From NCBI GenBank assembly GCA_030323885.1, contig CM059189.1, forward strand, positions 49,573,661 to 49,637,660: a stretch of 64,000 nucleotides of DNA. The letters run 5' to 3'. The notes beneath the pieces are model-generated. The model ran no database searches, had not been told where the DNA came from, and saw only the letters and a list, made by a program, of their open reading frames with translations. Below are positions 25,101 to 40,100 of this stretch, piece after piece (the first letter of the stretch is position 1; each line of letters starts with the position of its first letter). The position numbers were made by a program, and so were the translations under genes. The DNA comes from Branchipolynoe longqiensis (Eukaryota > Annelida > Polychaeta > Phyllodocida > Polynoidae).

Positions 25101-28100
25101 TATATCATATGTATAACATGCTATGTATAGCAACCTATGTATAACATGATATGTATAACATGATGTTTACTTGTATTTAATCAAAGGTACATTGTAGTAC
25201 AGGATATGAAATTCGTGGGATTTTGGAGTCGATCCATGACTTGTGAGGTGACTAATCAGAACCTTCAATTTCCAGGATTATCACGGGAATTTCGTGAGAG
25301 TTGGCAACTCTGTATGTTAGGGGCACCAGTTTCGGCGGACGGGAGTGAACGATTCGCAGTTTTGAAATGCTGAATTTATTTATTTATTTATTTATTTTGT
25401 TTAAACTGTTTGAAGTTACCAAAAATTGTTCCAAAAACAAATTAACTGGGTTAACCGCCACCACTTTCTAATGTTGCTACTGCCTCTTCTGAACGTAAAC
25501 AACCAGTAGGCGGTATTGGTATTGGCCCCTGGTCTCCTAGTTGCATCAGTAGTTCAGTCATATATACCCCAGACACGATGGCCGAATGAGTTGAGCGTCC
25601 GTCTTCCGTTTTGGTAGATCGTGTGATTCGAACCCACATGTTTGAATACTGGTTGAGTCAAACCAATGACTTAAAAGTTGATACTTGTCGCCTCCTAGCC
25701 AGGCGCTCGGCATTATTAGGATAGGACGAGGACTGGTTGGCTCAGTGTAAGGAAAATAAGACTGAGTGGGATATCAGGTCATGGTGCTGGTGGCCTGGTC
25801 TACCAATGGGATAGCACTATAAAGTCAGGATGAGTGCGCACTGTCACAACTCGGTTCCCATCCTGATATGACCTTATATGTTGCCAGGATTCAAAACTCC
25901 AGCAACCAACCAAGCCTGTCTATTATTAATACATATGGCGGGCAATCCGCTCCCAGGCCTGAATGTGGGCAGTGTTAGTCCATGGTGGCACCACCTAGTG
26001 GGGAGGGAATGGACAACAAGCGCTTGACTGGCGCCACCTAGTGGGCCGCACCAACACTACTCATGCACTACCGGTTCCTTTACCAGTGCGCTGGTTCCAC
26101 CTCCTGGTACTGGGGCGGCATGCTGGTACCAGTGCGCTAACTGACTGGTTCCACCTGCTGGTACCAGTGCGCTAACTGACTGGTTCCACCTACTGGTACC
26201 AGTGTGTTGACTGACTGGTTCCACATGCTGGTACTGGTGTGCTAACTGACTGGTTCCACCTGCTGGTTCCAGTGAGCTAACTGACTGGTTCCACCCTCTG
26301 GTACTGGTGTTCTGACATACTGGGGCGGCATGCTGGTACCAGTGTGCTAACTGACTAGGGCGGCATGCTGGTACCAGTGTGCTAACTGACTGGTTCCACC
26401 TGCTGGTACCAGTGCACTAACTGACTGGTTCCACCTGCTGGTACTGGTGTGTTGACTGGTTCCACCTGCTGGTACCAGTGGGCTAACTGACTGGTTCCAC
26501 CTGCTGGTACCAATTCGCTAACTGACTGGTTCCACCTGCTGGTACCAGTGCGCTAACTGACTGGTTCCACCTGCTGGTACCAGTGCGCTAACTGACTGGT
26601 TCCACCTGCTGGTACCAGTGCGCTAACTGACTGGTTCCACCTGCTGGTACCAATGCGCTAACTGACTGGTTCCACCTGCTGGTACCAGTGCGCTAACTGA
26701 CTGGTTCCACATGCTGCTACCAGTGCGCTAACTGACTGTTGTTTTGCTGCAGGCCCCCGGCTGTGCCCGAACGACTGCGGGTACAGGTGAGTCGCATCAG
26801 CATGACGGACTACGAGACGCTACACTACGAGAAAGAGAGGCTCAGGGAGGCATGTGAGTATGCAACAGTCGGTGGTGCCTGAGGCACACCGCCATGCCAC
26901 CACCACCACCACCATTACCACCACCACCATCTCCACCACCACCATCACCATCTCCACCACCACCACCACCACCATCTCCACCACCACCATCTCCACCACC
27001 ACCACCACCACCTCCACCACCACCACCACCACCTCCACCACCACCTCCACACCACCACCACCTCCACCACCACCACCACCTCCACCACCTCCACCACAAC
27101 CTCCACCACCACCACCACCACCTCCACCACCACCTCCACCACCACCACCTCCTCCTCCTCCTCCTCCTCCGCCACCACCACCACCACCACAGGGTCCAAG
27201 CTGCATTGTCCGATGAAAGCACAACATTTTCAAAACCAAAGCATTTATCTAGATTATCATAGACCCCTTTCGACCACCTTGCGACCATCTCGTGACTCTC
27301 CCTTGATGGTGGTCGCAAGGTAGTCGGAAGCGTGGTGTGACTGGGGTATAGGAACCCGTGACAGCAGAGGACAGATGCTGCAGGGTTGCCAACATTGGAA
27401 AATAAAAAACTGGAAGATTTTAAGGGATGTTATATTGTGGGGCCTGGGGGTACACCCCGGAAAAATGTTTAAATCTGCTATGCTCTGTTGTGCATTTTGG
27501 ACACAATAATCCGTAAGATTGCTTTAATATTACTAAGATCAGCATAAGGTGATGATGGGGACATACAATATTGTACACCTTACGGTGAAAGCGTAATGGT
27601 TGGCAACCCTGGTGCCGGGGTGTGTTGTTGAGCGCTGACTGCTTTGTCCACAGCTGTTCCACTTGGAATCATCGTGGTCGACAACGACGCAGACCTTGAA
27701 CAAGTGAGGACACACATCAACAGGCTGCACCAGGTACGTGCCCCTTGTTGTGTCACCATTGCAACGTTAACCCTGAGCCTCAGTTCCTCCGTTATTTCCA
27801 GTCAACCATATACAATGATAAAGACAGTCCAACTACAAACGTAACTTCTTTTTTTGGGTGGTAAACATAGTTATTCTGCATAATAAGGCTTTTGTCAGTG
27901 CCGAAGCACTGGTCTTCCAGCCATTTTTCAATTCAGGGTTATTTACACATAAGGTATATAGAATACGGTATACAATAACTGTTGAATACACAATTTGCAT
28001 TCAATGACAACGTGCACTGGGATTGGCCCCATTACTTCACTGGCCAAAGCTGGTTCAGTGTTTTACTAACAACCCCAGACAGACAGCAGACTTCATATTG

Positions 28101-31100
28101 CTGTGAGGTACCTTTCAACCCTAGAACAAGAAACACCAAATAACAAACTCACAAAGCTGGTCTAGTGTATTACTAACAACCGCAGTCCGACAGCAGACTT
28201 CATATTGCTGTGAGCCACCTTTCAACCCTAGAACAACAAACACCAAATAACAAACTCACAAAGCTGGTCCTGTGTATTACTAACAACCGCACCAGACAGA
28301 AGACTTCATATTGCTGTGAGGTACCTTTCAACCCTAGAACAACAAACACCAAATAACAAACTCACAAAGCGGGTCCCGTGTATTACTAACAACCGCAGTC
28401 CGACAGCAGACTTCGTATTGCTGTGAGGTACCTTTCAACCCTAGAACAACAAACACCAAATAACAAACTCACAAAGTGTTTTGCTTTTGACAATTTGATG
28501 CTTTTATCGGACATTGCAAGTGTGCAATTGCACAACTTGAACCGGAAGTTCAGCGAGGCTGTTTCTCTTGCAGGACACCCTGGAGACGTCAGGTGACGAG
28601 GCGCCCAAGCTGTCGGCCAACTGGTGCTTCGTCGACTGTGAGTTTAATCCCCAGGCTAATCCTCTACCGGAAGTAAACTCCTGGGACGCTCAATCACTGC
28701 CCCCATCCTCGACATTATAAACATTCTGTATTATCTATACACACCAATAGGTACAGCGACATTATAAACATTCTGTAATGTCTATACACACCAATAGGTA
28801 CATCGACATTATAAACAATCTGTATTATCTATACACACCATTAGTTGGCAATACATATATCGACATTATGAACATTCTGTAATATCTATACACACCAATA
28901 GATACTGCGACATTATAAACATTCTGTATTATCTATGCACACCAATAGTTGGCAATACATACATCAACATTATAAACCTTCTGTAATATCTGGACATACC
29001 AATACATACATCAACATTATAAACATTCTGTATTATCTATGCACACCAATACATACATCGACATTATAAACATTCTGTATTATCTATGCATACTAATAGT
29101 TGGCAATACATACATCGACATTATAAACATTCTGTATTATCTATACACACGAATAGTTGGCGATACATACATCAACATTATAGAAGTATAATATCTATAC
29201 ACATAAATACATACATCAACATTATACACCTTCTGTAATATTTATATACACAAATACATATATTAACCTTCTGTAATATATGTACATGCAAATACATATA
29301 TTAAGATTATAAACCTGCAATATTTATATGTCTATGCATATATTGACAATTAGAAAGCTTTCATAATATTTATTTACGCAGATAAATTGACTCTCGTTTT
29401 TTATTTGGTAACACCTCCTCTGCTGCCTTGACCATGCTTTCTCTGAGAGCTTCCCATTCCATTTCAATGTTGTTATACTCTCTCTGAGGAGTTTCTTCAT
29501 TCACCAGTACACTGAATTTGTTATGAACAGAGACATTATACTTAGTTCTGTATTTTGCATCTTTTAACATGTTCATATCCATTTGAATGTTGTTTTTAAT
29601 TTTGTTTTGCTGTTTCAATTTCACTACCATACTGATTACTACTGGATTATGATCCGAACATATGTCAGCACCTGGATATGACCTTGCCTGTTTGATACAA
29701 TTTCGATATCGTTGGTTGACAAGAATGTAATCGATCTGGTTCCGATATACATCACCGGGGCTCTTCCACATATATAGTCTTCTCTTTGGATGTTCAAATA
29801 AGGTGTTAGCAATTACTAGTTTTTATGTCAATCAGAAATTTATCAAGTATTCACCACGATCATTTCTCTCACCTAAGCCAAACCTTCTGTAATATTTATG
29901 CATGCAAATACGTACATTGATATAATAAACCTTCCGTGATATATATGATGAAAATACATACATAGACAATTAGAAACCTTCTGCAATATTTATATATGCA
30001 AATACATAGATCAACATTCTAAACCTTCCATAATATTTATACCCGTGAACACATAACATCATCACTATAAACCTTCCGTAATATTTATACACGCAAATAC
30101 GTACATCAACAATTACAAACCTGCCACAATGTTTACAGACGCAAATAAATTGACAATTGGAAACCTTCTGTAATATTTACATTTATACCTGCAAATACAT
30201 ATATCGACATTATAAACCTTCCATAATATTTACACCTGCAAATATATAACATCAACATTATAAACCTTATGTAATATTTATATTTATGTGCAAATACATA
30301 CATCAATATTACAAACCTTCAGTAATATTTATACGCAATACATACATCAATATTACAAACCTTCGGTGATATTTATACGCAATACATACATCAATATTAC
30401 AAACCTTCAGTGATATTTATACGCAAATACATACATCAATATTATAAACCTTTGGTAATGTTTATACATGCAAATACATACATCATCATTATAAACCTTC
30501 CGTAATATTTATATTTATACCACTGTCTGCGCTTTGGCAGCCACGACTGCGGAGCGCTTCTTCCGGATAGACCGGGGCCAGGAGCACCTGCACTACGTGA
30601 CGGACATCTCGTCGGAGGACCTCTACGTGCTCGACCCCGAGCTGCACCAGAGTTTCCTGGCCGTGCCAGTCTCACCGCACCCCGGCGACCACGCCCCGCC
30701 CGGCGCTCACCCACAGGTGCGCCCCCCGCCCCCCGCCCCCCCCCCCCACGGCGTCTTCAAGTTGACCAATCAGCAATAGTCATCATCATCATGCTGTCAG
30801 TCGCAATGCGACAAAGACTTCTTTCATTACTTAACATCATTACAGTTGCATAATCCGATGCTTTAAAAAAATAAAAAATAAATTAAAAAAGATAAATATA
30901 TTAAATTGATTGTTATAATCTATGTGACTTTAGTTTGAAATATTTTTTTATTTTCAATGGCTACCATTTGAGATTTCTTTGAAGCAAACGTGTAAAATTA
31001 TTGTTGGCAAGCATGCCAAAACGTCATGTCCCTTCGTCCAACGGCCTTTGACCCGATATCGCAACATGTTGACACATTTTAATACATTTTGATACTTATC

Positions 31101-34100
31101 ACGCCCGAACACCACCGGACTAGACAATTCTGTAATTAATTAATTAATTAAGCCATCTCTACTATTCTATTCCTTACCGAAATACAAAAAAAAGAAAAAA
31201 GAAAGACAAATATTAACGGAACACGTCGATTGTAAACAAAGTGTTTGTGAAAAGGGAGGTGGCAGCCAACTTTGACCGCAGTAGCTCAGAGTCGACTGGT
31301 TTACAAGAAAACAGCGTCTTGTGACACCGGGCGCGGTGGCCGAATCGGTAGAGCGCGGGCCTCGCGTGCGGGAAATCGGGAGTTCGGTTCCTGATTGAGT
31401 CGAGTCAAACCAATGACTTATAAATTTATACTTGTCGCTTCCTTGCCAGGCACTCGGCATTAATAGGATAGATCAATGACTGGTTGTCTCAGTGTCAGGA
31501 TAATGTGACTGAGAGGGATATCAGGTCACCGCGCTAGCGGCCTGGTCTCCCAGTGGGACAACACTATAAAGTCGCCATGAGTGCGCACTGTCACAAGTCG
31601 TTACCCGTCCTGATATGACCTTAGATGTTGTTAGGACGTAAAACAACAAACAAAACCAAAAAGCTTGTTGTGACTTTTGTAGTCGACGGCCTACCTGCGT
31701 CCCGTGCCCAACAACATCCTCTTCAACCTGCAGCCTCCGACAACCGTTATAGTTCAGGACGCCGACACAGATGGCGACACCGTGAACGGCGACGCCTTAA
31801 AGTTCACATTCCCTTTACCCGTGACGCCCCCCAGGACGCCCTGGTAAGCAGCTGGTTCCACTTGAATGAACTCTCGACTTTCACCGACTCACCCCCCCCC
31901 CCCCCGACTTTCTCCCACCCAACTTTCTGGAATCGACCTCTGACCCGACTTTCCCTGACACAACTTTCTCCAGCCTGACTTTCCCCGACCCAACCCGACC
32001 CGACCCGACTTTCCCTGACCCTACTTTCTACAGCCAGACTTTCCCTAACCCGACTTACCCCGACCCGACTTTCCCTAACCCGACTTACCCCAACCCAACT
32101 TACCCCGACCCGACTTACCCCGACCCGACTTCCCTGACCCGACTTTCCCTAACCCGACTTTCCCTAACCCGACTTACCCCGACCCGACTTTCCCTAACCC
32201 GACTTTCCCTAACCCGACTTTCCCTAACCCAATGTTCGCTAACCCGACTTTACCTAACCCGACTTTCCCTAACCCGACTTTCCCTAACCCGACTTACACT
32301 AACCCGACTTTCCCTAACCTGACTTTCCCTAACCCGACTTTCCCTAACCCAACTGTCCCTAACCCGACTTTCCCTAACCCGACTTTCCCTAGCCCGACTT
32401 TCCCTAACCCGACTTTCCCTAACCCGACTCTCCCTAACCCGACTTACCCTAATCCGACTTTCACTAACCCGACTTACCCCAACCCGACTTCCACTAACCC
32501 GCCTTTCCCTAACCCGACTTTCCCTAACCCGACTTACCCTAACCCGACTTTCCTTAACCCGACTTTCCCTAACCCGACTTACCCCAACCTGACTTTCCCT
32601 AACCCGACTTTCCCTAACCCGACTTTCCCTAACCCGACTTACCCCAACCCGACTTTCACTAACCCGACTTTCCCTAACCCGACTTTCCCTAACCCGACTT
32701 TCCCTAACCCGACTTTCCCTAACCTGACTTTCCCTAACCCGACTTACCCCGACCCGACTTTCCCTGACCTAACTTTCCCTAACCCGACTTTCCCTAACCC
32801 AACTTTCCTTAACCCGACTTCCCTAACCCGACTTTCCCTAACCCGACTTCCCTGACCCGACATTCACTGACTGACTTCCTCCGTCCCGACTTTCCCCGAC
32901 CCGACTTTTCCCGACCCGACTTTCCCTAACCCGACTTACCCCGACCCGACTTTCCCTAACCCGACTTACCCCAACCCGACTTTCCCTAACCCGACTTCCC
33001 TGACCCGACTTTCCCTGACCCGACATTCCCTGACCCGATATTCACCGACTGACTTCCCCCGACCGGACTTCCACCCACCTGACTATCCCAGACCCAACTT
33101 TCCCCGACCCGACTTTCCCGGACCCAACTATCCCTGACCCGACTATCCCCGACCCGAATTTCCCCAACCGGACTTTCTCTCCCCCCCCCCCCCCCCCACC
33201 GACTTTCTCCCCCCCCCCCCCCAGCCCGACTCTCTCCTTCCCTACTTTCCCCGACCCGACATTCACCGACCATCTTTCTCCCACCCGACTTCCACCGACT
33301 GACTTTCTCCGACCCGACTTTCCCCGACCCGACGTTAAACAACTGAGCTTCCTACAACTTTCTGTCCCCGACCCTCCACACTTCCTCCCATTACTAATTA
33401 CAGGGCCAGTCAATAATAACAATTCATCGTCCATTATTCACTGTAAAACTAAATGCAAGCCGCAGGTCATATCCACCAATACATGTCAATCCAGGTCAAC
33501 CCAGGTCAACCCCACCAGCAGTTATGTCGTTATAATAATGCATTTCCCAAAAAACCTGGTGGGTTTGTCACATTGTTCCTGTTGTACTAATTTAGTCTCT
33601 CTATGTAGCGATTTGTTAGTAATTACTTACACATTCTCTAATAACACATCATCTATACACCTGGACTGTTTATGTACATTTCACGCCCCCCCCATATATG
33701 TACTATGGTGCACTTACACCTTCTGTACCTTATGTACCATCACCATATTTACTACGTCCTCCATCTGTGTTCATTATGCTCAATTATAACCTACCTTATC
33801 CACATGCACGATGCACAATATACCTGCACTATGTCCTCCATTCATGAAGCTGTGACAATATGAGTATTACACTACACCCTCCATTCATGCACTATACCTG
33901 TATATACTACTTCTCTCACCTACACACTGTGCCTATTACACTACACCCTCCATTCATGCACTATACCTGTATGTACTACTTCTCTCACCTACACACTGTG
34001 CCTATTACACTACACCCTCCATTCATACACTATACCTGTATATACTACTTCTCCCATCTACACACTGTGCCTATTACACTACACCGTCCATTCATGCACT

Positions 34101-37100
34101 ATACCTGTATATACTACTTCTCTCACCTACACACTGTGCCTATTACACTACACCCTCCATTCATGCACTATACCTGTATATACTACTTCTCTCACATACA
34201 CACTATGCCTATTACACTACACCGTCCATTCATACACTATACCTGTATATACTACTTCTCCCATCTACATACTGTGCCTATTACACTACACCCTCCATTC
34301 ATGCACTATACCTGTATATACTACTTCTCTCACCTACACACTGTGCCTATTACACTACACCGTCCATTCATACACTATACCTGTATATACTACTTCTCCC
34401 ACCTACACACTGTGCCTATTACACTACACCCTCCATTCATGCACTATACCTGTATATACTACTTCTCCCACCTACACACTGTGCCTATTACACTACACCG
34501 TCCATTCATGCACTATACCTGTATATACTACTTCTCCCACCTACACACTGTGCCTATTACACTACACCGTCCATTCATGCACTATACCTGTATATACTAC
34601 TTCTCCCACCTACACACTGTGCCTATTACACTACACCGTCCGTTCATGCACTATGCCTATATATACTACTTCTCTCACCTACACACTGTGAGTATTACAC
34701 TACACCGTCCATTCATGCACTATACCTGTATATACTACTTCTCTCACCTACACACTATGAGTATTACACTACACCGTCCATTCATGCACTAAACCTGTAT
34801 ATACTACTTCTCTCATCTACACACTATGCCTATTACACTACACCGTCCATTCATGCACTATACCTGTATATACTACTTCTCCCATCTACACACTGTGCCT
34901 ATTACACTACACCGTCCATTCATGCACTATACCTGTATATACTACTTCTCTCACCTACACACTATGAGTATTACACTACACCGTCCATTCATGCACTATA
35001 CCTGTATATACTACTTCTCCCACCTACACACTGTGCCTATTACACTACACCGTCCGTTCATGCACTATGCCTATATATACTACTTCTCTCACCTACACAC
35101 TGTGCCTATTACACTACACCCTCCATTCATGCACTATACCTGTATATACTACTTCTCCCATCTACACACTATGCCTATTACACTACACCGTCCATTCATA
35201 CACTATACCTGTATATACTACTTCTCCCATCTACACACTGTGCCTATTACACTACACCGTCCATTCATACACTATGCATGTATATACTACTTCTCCCATC
35301 TACATACTGTGCCTATTACACTACACCGTCCATTCATGCACTATACCTGTATATACTACTTCTCCCATCTACACACTGTGCCTATTACACTACACCCTCC
35401 ATTCATGCACTATACCTGTATATACTACTTCTCCCATCTACACACTGTGGGTATTACACTACACCCTCCATCCATGCACTATGCCTATATATACTACTTC
35501 TCTCACCTACACACTGTGCCTATTACACTACACCGTCCATTCATGCACTATACCTGTATATACTACTTCTCTCATCTACATACTATGAGTATTACACTAC
35601 ACAGTCCATTCATGCACTATACCTGTATATACTACTTCTCTCATCTACATACTATGAGTATTACACTACACCGTCCATTCATGCACTATACCTGTATATA
35701 CTACTTCTCTCACCTGTACACTATGAGTATTATACTACACCGTCCATTCGTGCACTATGACCTTATATACCTGATATCCTACTTCTTCCACATGCACACT
35801 GTGCCCTCCATTTGCATACTGTACCCATATATACTACTTCCGCCTACACAATATGCCCAACCGTGGCCGAATCGGCAGAGCGCGGGCTTCCTGTGCGGTA
35901 GGTTCGAGAGTTCGGTTCCCGGTCGAGTCAAACTAATGACTTATAAAATTGCGACCTCATCACTTCCTAGCCTGGTACTCGGCATTAATAGAATTGTTTG
36001 TTGTTGTTTTACGTCCTAGCAACATCTAAGGTCATATCAGAATGGGTACTGACTTGTGACAGTATGCACTCATGATGACTTTATAGTGATGTCCTACTGG
36101 GAGACCAGGCTGCCCGCATCATGACCTGATATCCCACTCAGTTACATTATCCTGACACTGAACCAACCAGTCCTTGCCCTGTCCTAATAATGCCGACCGC
36201 CTGGCTAGGAAGCGACAAGTATACATTTTTAAGTCATTGGTTTGACTCGTCCGGCGTTCAAACCCACGATTCCACGATCTACCAACACGGGAGACGGATG
36301 CTCTAATTCATTCAGCCATCCCGTCTGGTCATTACTATGATAGGGCAAGGACTGGTTATCTCAGTGTCAGGATAATGTGACCGAGTGGTACATCGGGTTA
36401 TGGTGCCGGCGGCCTGATTTCCCAGTGAGGCAGCACTATAAAGTCACCATGAGTGCGCACTGTTACAAGTCGGTACCCGTCCTGATGTGACCTTGGAAAC
36501 AAACACAATATGCCCATGGACACTACACCCTCGATATGTGCTCCCTCTGTTGTCACTAACCTGTGGCGTTCCTTTACTCTTCCTTCGTGACGTCATTGAC
36601 GAACAGTGACGGCAGTGACGGGTCTCTCATGATAGCATCTCTGGAAACCTTTACACCTCGGATGCCTGCAGCTCCAGGCCCTGGCAACAGGTTGCACCAT
36701 TTATCCGCTGACTTCATTGAACTCAGCTGTCACTACAATATGTCAATGTTGTTTGAGTGCGCTTGCTTGCCATTGCTGCTCTCACCCCAGCGTTCCACAG
36801 CTCGCTAATTACTAATAAAGCAAAAACTCGCGGTTAGGCCAAATACAAAACATTAAGTGCGTGATTGTCCTTTTGATGAGACAAATCAGAATTCCCCGTG
36901 GCCCCACCTCCGCCAATTTGGATTTCCACCGCTGTGTATAACCTACAGCGTCATCAAAGGCCAGTTGCTCTCATACCATGTCTATGTGGTCTGGGGGGTT
37001 AAAAATCCCTTGGGTCGGTAAAAGTGTAGGCTCTGGCTTTCTATCGACAAATTGTCTAATGGTGAAAACAAATCTAGTCAGACTTATCCATGATAGGCAG

Positions 37101-40100
37101 TATAAATCTTCAAGAAAAAGGATAGTGCGGGTGTTTTTCTTTTTTTCTTTTTTTTTCTGACATATGACGTAGATGTGATATGTCAAGTTGCAGATGCAGA
37201 GATTGTGTGCTTACAAAAGTGTAATTGCTGCTAGCCCGAAGCATATTTTAACAGTTTCAACAAAAACAAAACAAGTAACAAATCGAGGGGCGGGCGGGAA
37301 CGATCACCCATATTTTTTTACTTGGCCATAAGTCAATTTTTGTTAAAGCAGAAGCACCTGTGCTTATGCACGCGTCATATTTGCTAACAGCTGAAGGAAA
37401 GCTGGGGCATCCTGGGTACAGAACACTATAGGATTGAATCCAACAAGAGCCGGAGTCGGAACAAAATGGCCACATGGCTGCCTATTAATCCACCACTGTT
37501 CAATAAATAACGGTTAATTTACACCAAGCTATTACACTAAATATTAACTAGTGTCTCATAATTTCATCTTCATTTTATTATTCATGAACAAAAGCTAATT
37601 AAAGCTGCATAGTCCGATGAAAACATCAACTTTTCAAAACCAAAACAATTACATGTGTATCTTGATTTAATGCTACATATCTAACTTAGATACAGGTGCA
37701 CTTAATAAACATTTGTCACCACATAGAAGGGAATACTGATGCAATTTAATAGGATCTCTTGCTGCAGAATGCTATATCAAAGTTGTGGGGTGCTTGCCAA
37801 AATTAATTTTACATGGTTGAACTTCAAATATCTTAAAAGTTAACATTTAAAATAGAAGTTAATTCAAACTAACATCAGGTAGATTATAGCGATCAACCTA
37901 ATATTTTGATCTCGGAAAATGACAGAAACTCAAATCCATCACACAAGCCAACTTTAAAAGACAACAGAATTAATTCTTTCCGTATAAACCTTCATTGCAC
38001 TCATATTTCTTTGGCCAGCCAATACTCCAGAAGTCGACTTTGACTTATACGGTGGGCATATGCCCACGGAAAGAATTCCAGGGTCAAAAATTGACCTTGA
38101 CTTATCTGCTGGCTCACCTAGTATGCGAGTTTGTGAGGTACACGCGGGTTCTTGCTATAGACCTAGGCTATTTATAGCACAATGATATACGTATGATATA
38201 TGTACTGAAAGGCCAGCTAGGCTATTTATAGCACAATGATATACGTATGATATAAGTACAGAACGGCCAGCTAGGCTATTTATAGCACAATGTTATACGT
38301 ATGATATATGTACAGAACGGCCAGCTAGGCTATTTATAGCACAATGATATCTGTATGATATATGTACTGAACGGCTAGCTAGGCTATTTATAGCACAATG
38401 ATATCTGTATGATATATGTACTGAACGGCCAGCTAGGCTATTTATAGCACAATGATATACATATGATATGTGTATTGAACGGCCAGCTAGGCTATTTATA
38501 GCACAATGATATACGTATGATATATGTACTGAATGGCCAGCTAGGCTATTTATAGCACAATGATATCTGTATGATATATCTACTGAACGGCCAGCTAGGC
38601 TATTTATAGCACAATGATATCCGTATGATATATGTACTGAACGGCCAGCTAGGCTATTTATAGCACAATGATATACATATGATATGTGTACTGAACGGCC
38701 AGCTAGGCTATTTATAGCACAATGATATACATATGATATGTGTACAGAATGGCCAGCTAGGCTATTTAGAGCACAATGATATACATATGATATGTGTATT
38801 GACCGGCCAGCTAGGCTATTTATAGCACAATGATATCCGTATGATATATGTACAGAACGGCCAGCTAGGCTATTTATAGCGCAATGATATATGCATGATA
38901 TATGTACTAAAAGGCCAGCTAGGCTATTTATAACACAATGATATACGTATGATATATGTACTGAAAGGCCAGCTAGGCTATTTATAGCACAATGATATCT
39001 GTATGATATATGTACTGAACTGCCACCTAGGCTATTTATAGCACAATGATATACGTATGATATATGTACTGAACGGCCAGCTAGGCTATTTATAGCACAA
39101 TGATATACTTATGATATATGTACTGAACGGCCAGCTAGGCTATTTATAGCACAATGATATACATATGATATATGTACTGAACGGCCAGCTAGGCTATTTA
39201 TAGCACAATGATATACGTATGATATAAGTACAGAACGGCCAGCTAGGCTATTTATAGCACAATGATATCCGTATGATATATGCACAGAACGGCCAGCTAG
39301 GCTATTTATAGCACAATGATATACGTATGATATATGTACTGAAAGGCCAGCTAGGCTATTTATAGCACAATGATATACGTATGATATATGTACTGAACGG
39401 CCAGCTAGGCTATTTATAGCACAATGATATACATATGATATATCTACAGAATGGCCAGCTAGGCTATTTATAGCACAATGATATATGTATGATATATGTA
39501 CTGAACGGCCAGCTAGGCTATTTATAGCACAATGATATACGTATGATATATCTACAGAATGGCCAGCTAGGCTATTTATAGCACAATGATATACATATGA
39601 TATGTGTATTGAACGGCCAGCTAGGCTATTTATAGCACAATGATATACGTATGATATATGTACTGAACAGCCAGCTAGGCTATTTATAGCACAATGATAT
39701 ACGTATGATATATGTACTGAACGGCCAGCCTCCAGTTACCCAGAGAAGCCAACTCCTCCGATTTTGTAGGAAGACTTCTGATTTTTGCTACTCTCTTCCG
39801 ATATTACGATTCCATGTCTAAATCTGCCGATTTTCACTCTCACCCACATTAAAGAAATTAGAATGTTTGTTAGTTGAAAAAACTAGCATGTTCGCATCGG
39901 GTGATGTATGCTACAAGCAAAAATATTCCAAGCAGCTAATACGAAAGGCAAAATCAGCTACTTACAGCAGCTTAAAGATATCGACAGATCAAGGTGGCAA
40001 GCAGAGCATAGAAAATGACACATAGACACATGGTGGGATACATGGTGGGACTTGTATGAACAAGTATATAATATAATTATCTATACATATTATATATTGG

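Noticed and set aside
26820..27318. Poly-Gly, poly-Pro and poly-His frames
   Set aside because: (CCA)n microsatellite starting 40 bases after the DGK exon 6 donor.
32232..32855. 207-codon NPTFP-repeat protein
   Set aside because: Produced by a 15 bp array with no stop codons; same sequence class as its non-coding surroundings.
33860..36019. 310- and 397-codon open frames as a repeat-protein gene
   Set aside because: They are the 69 bp array read in frame. The other two forward frames are also open for long stretches, and there is no start or splice context.
36563..36720. Extra DGK linker exon after the SINE-A at 36500
   Set aside because: An acag...acag|gttgca window exists, but the donor is weak, the frame could not be fixed against exons 10 and 11, and those two already join in phase.
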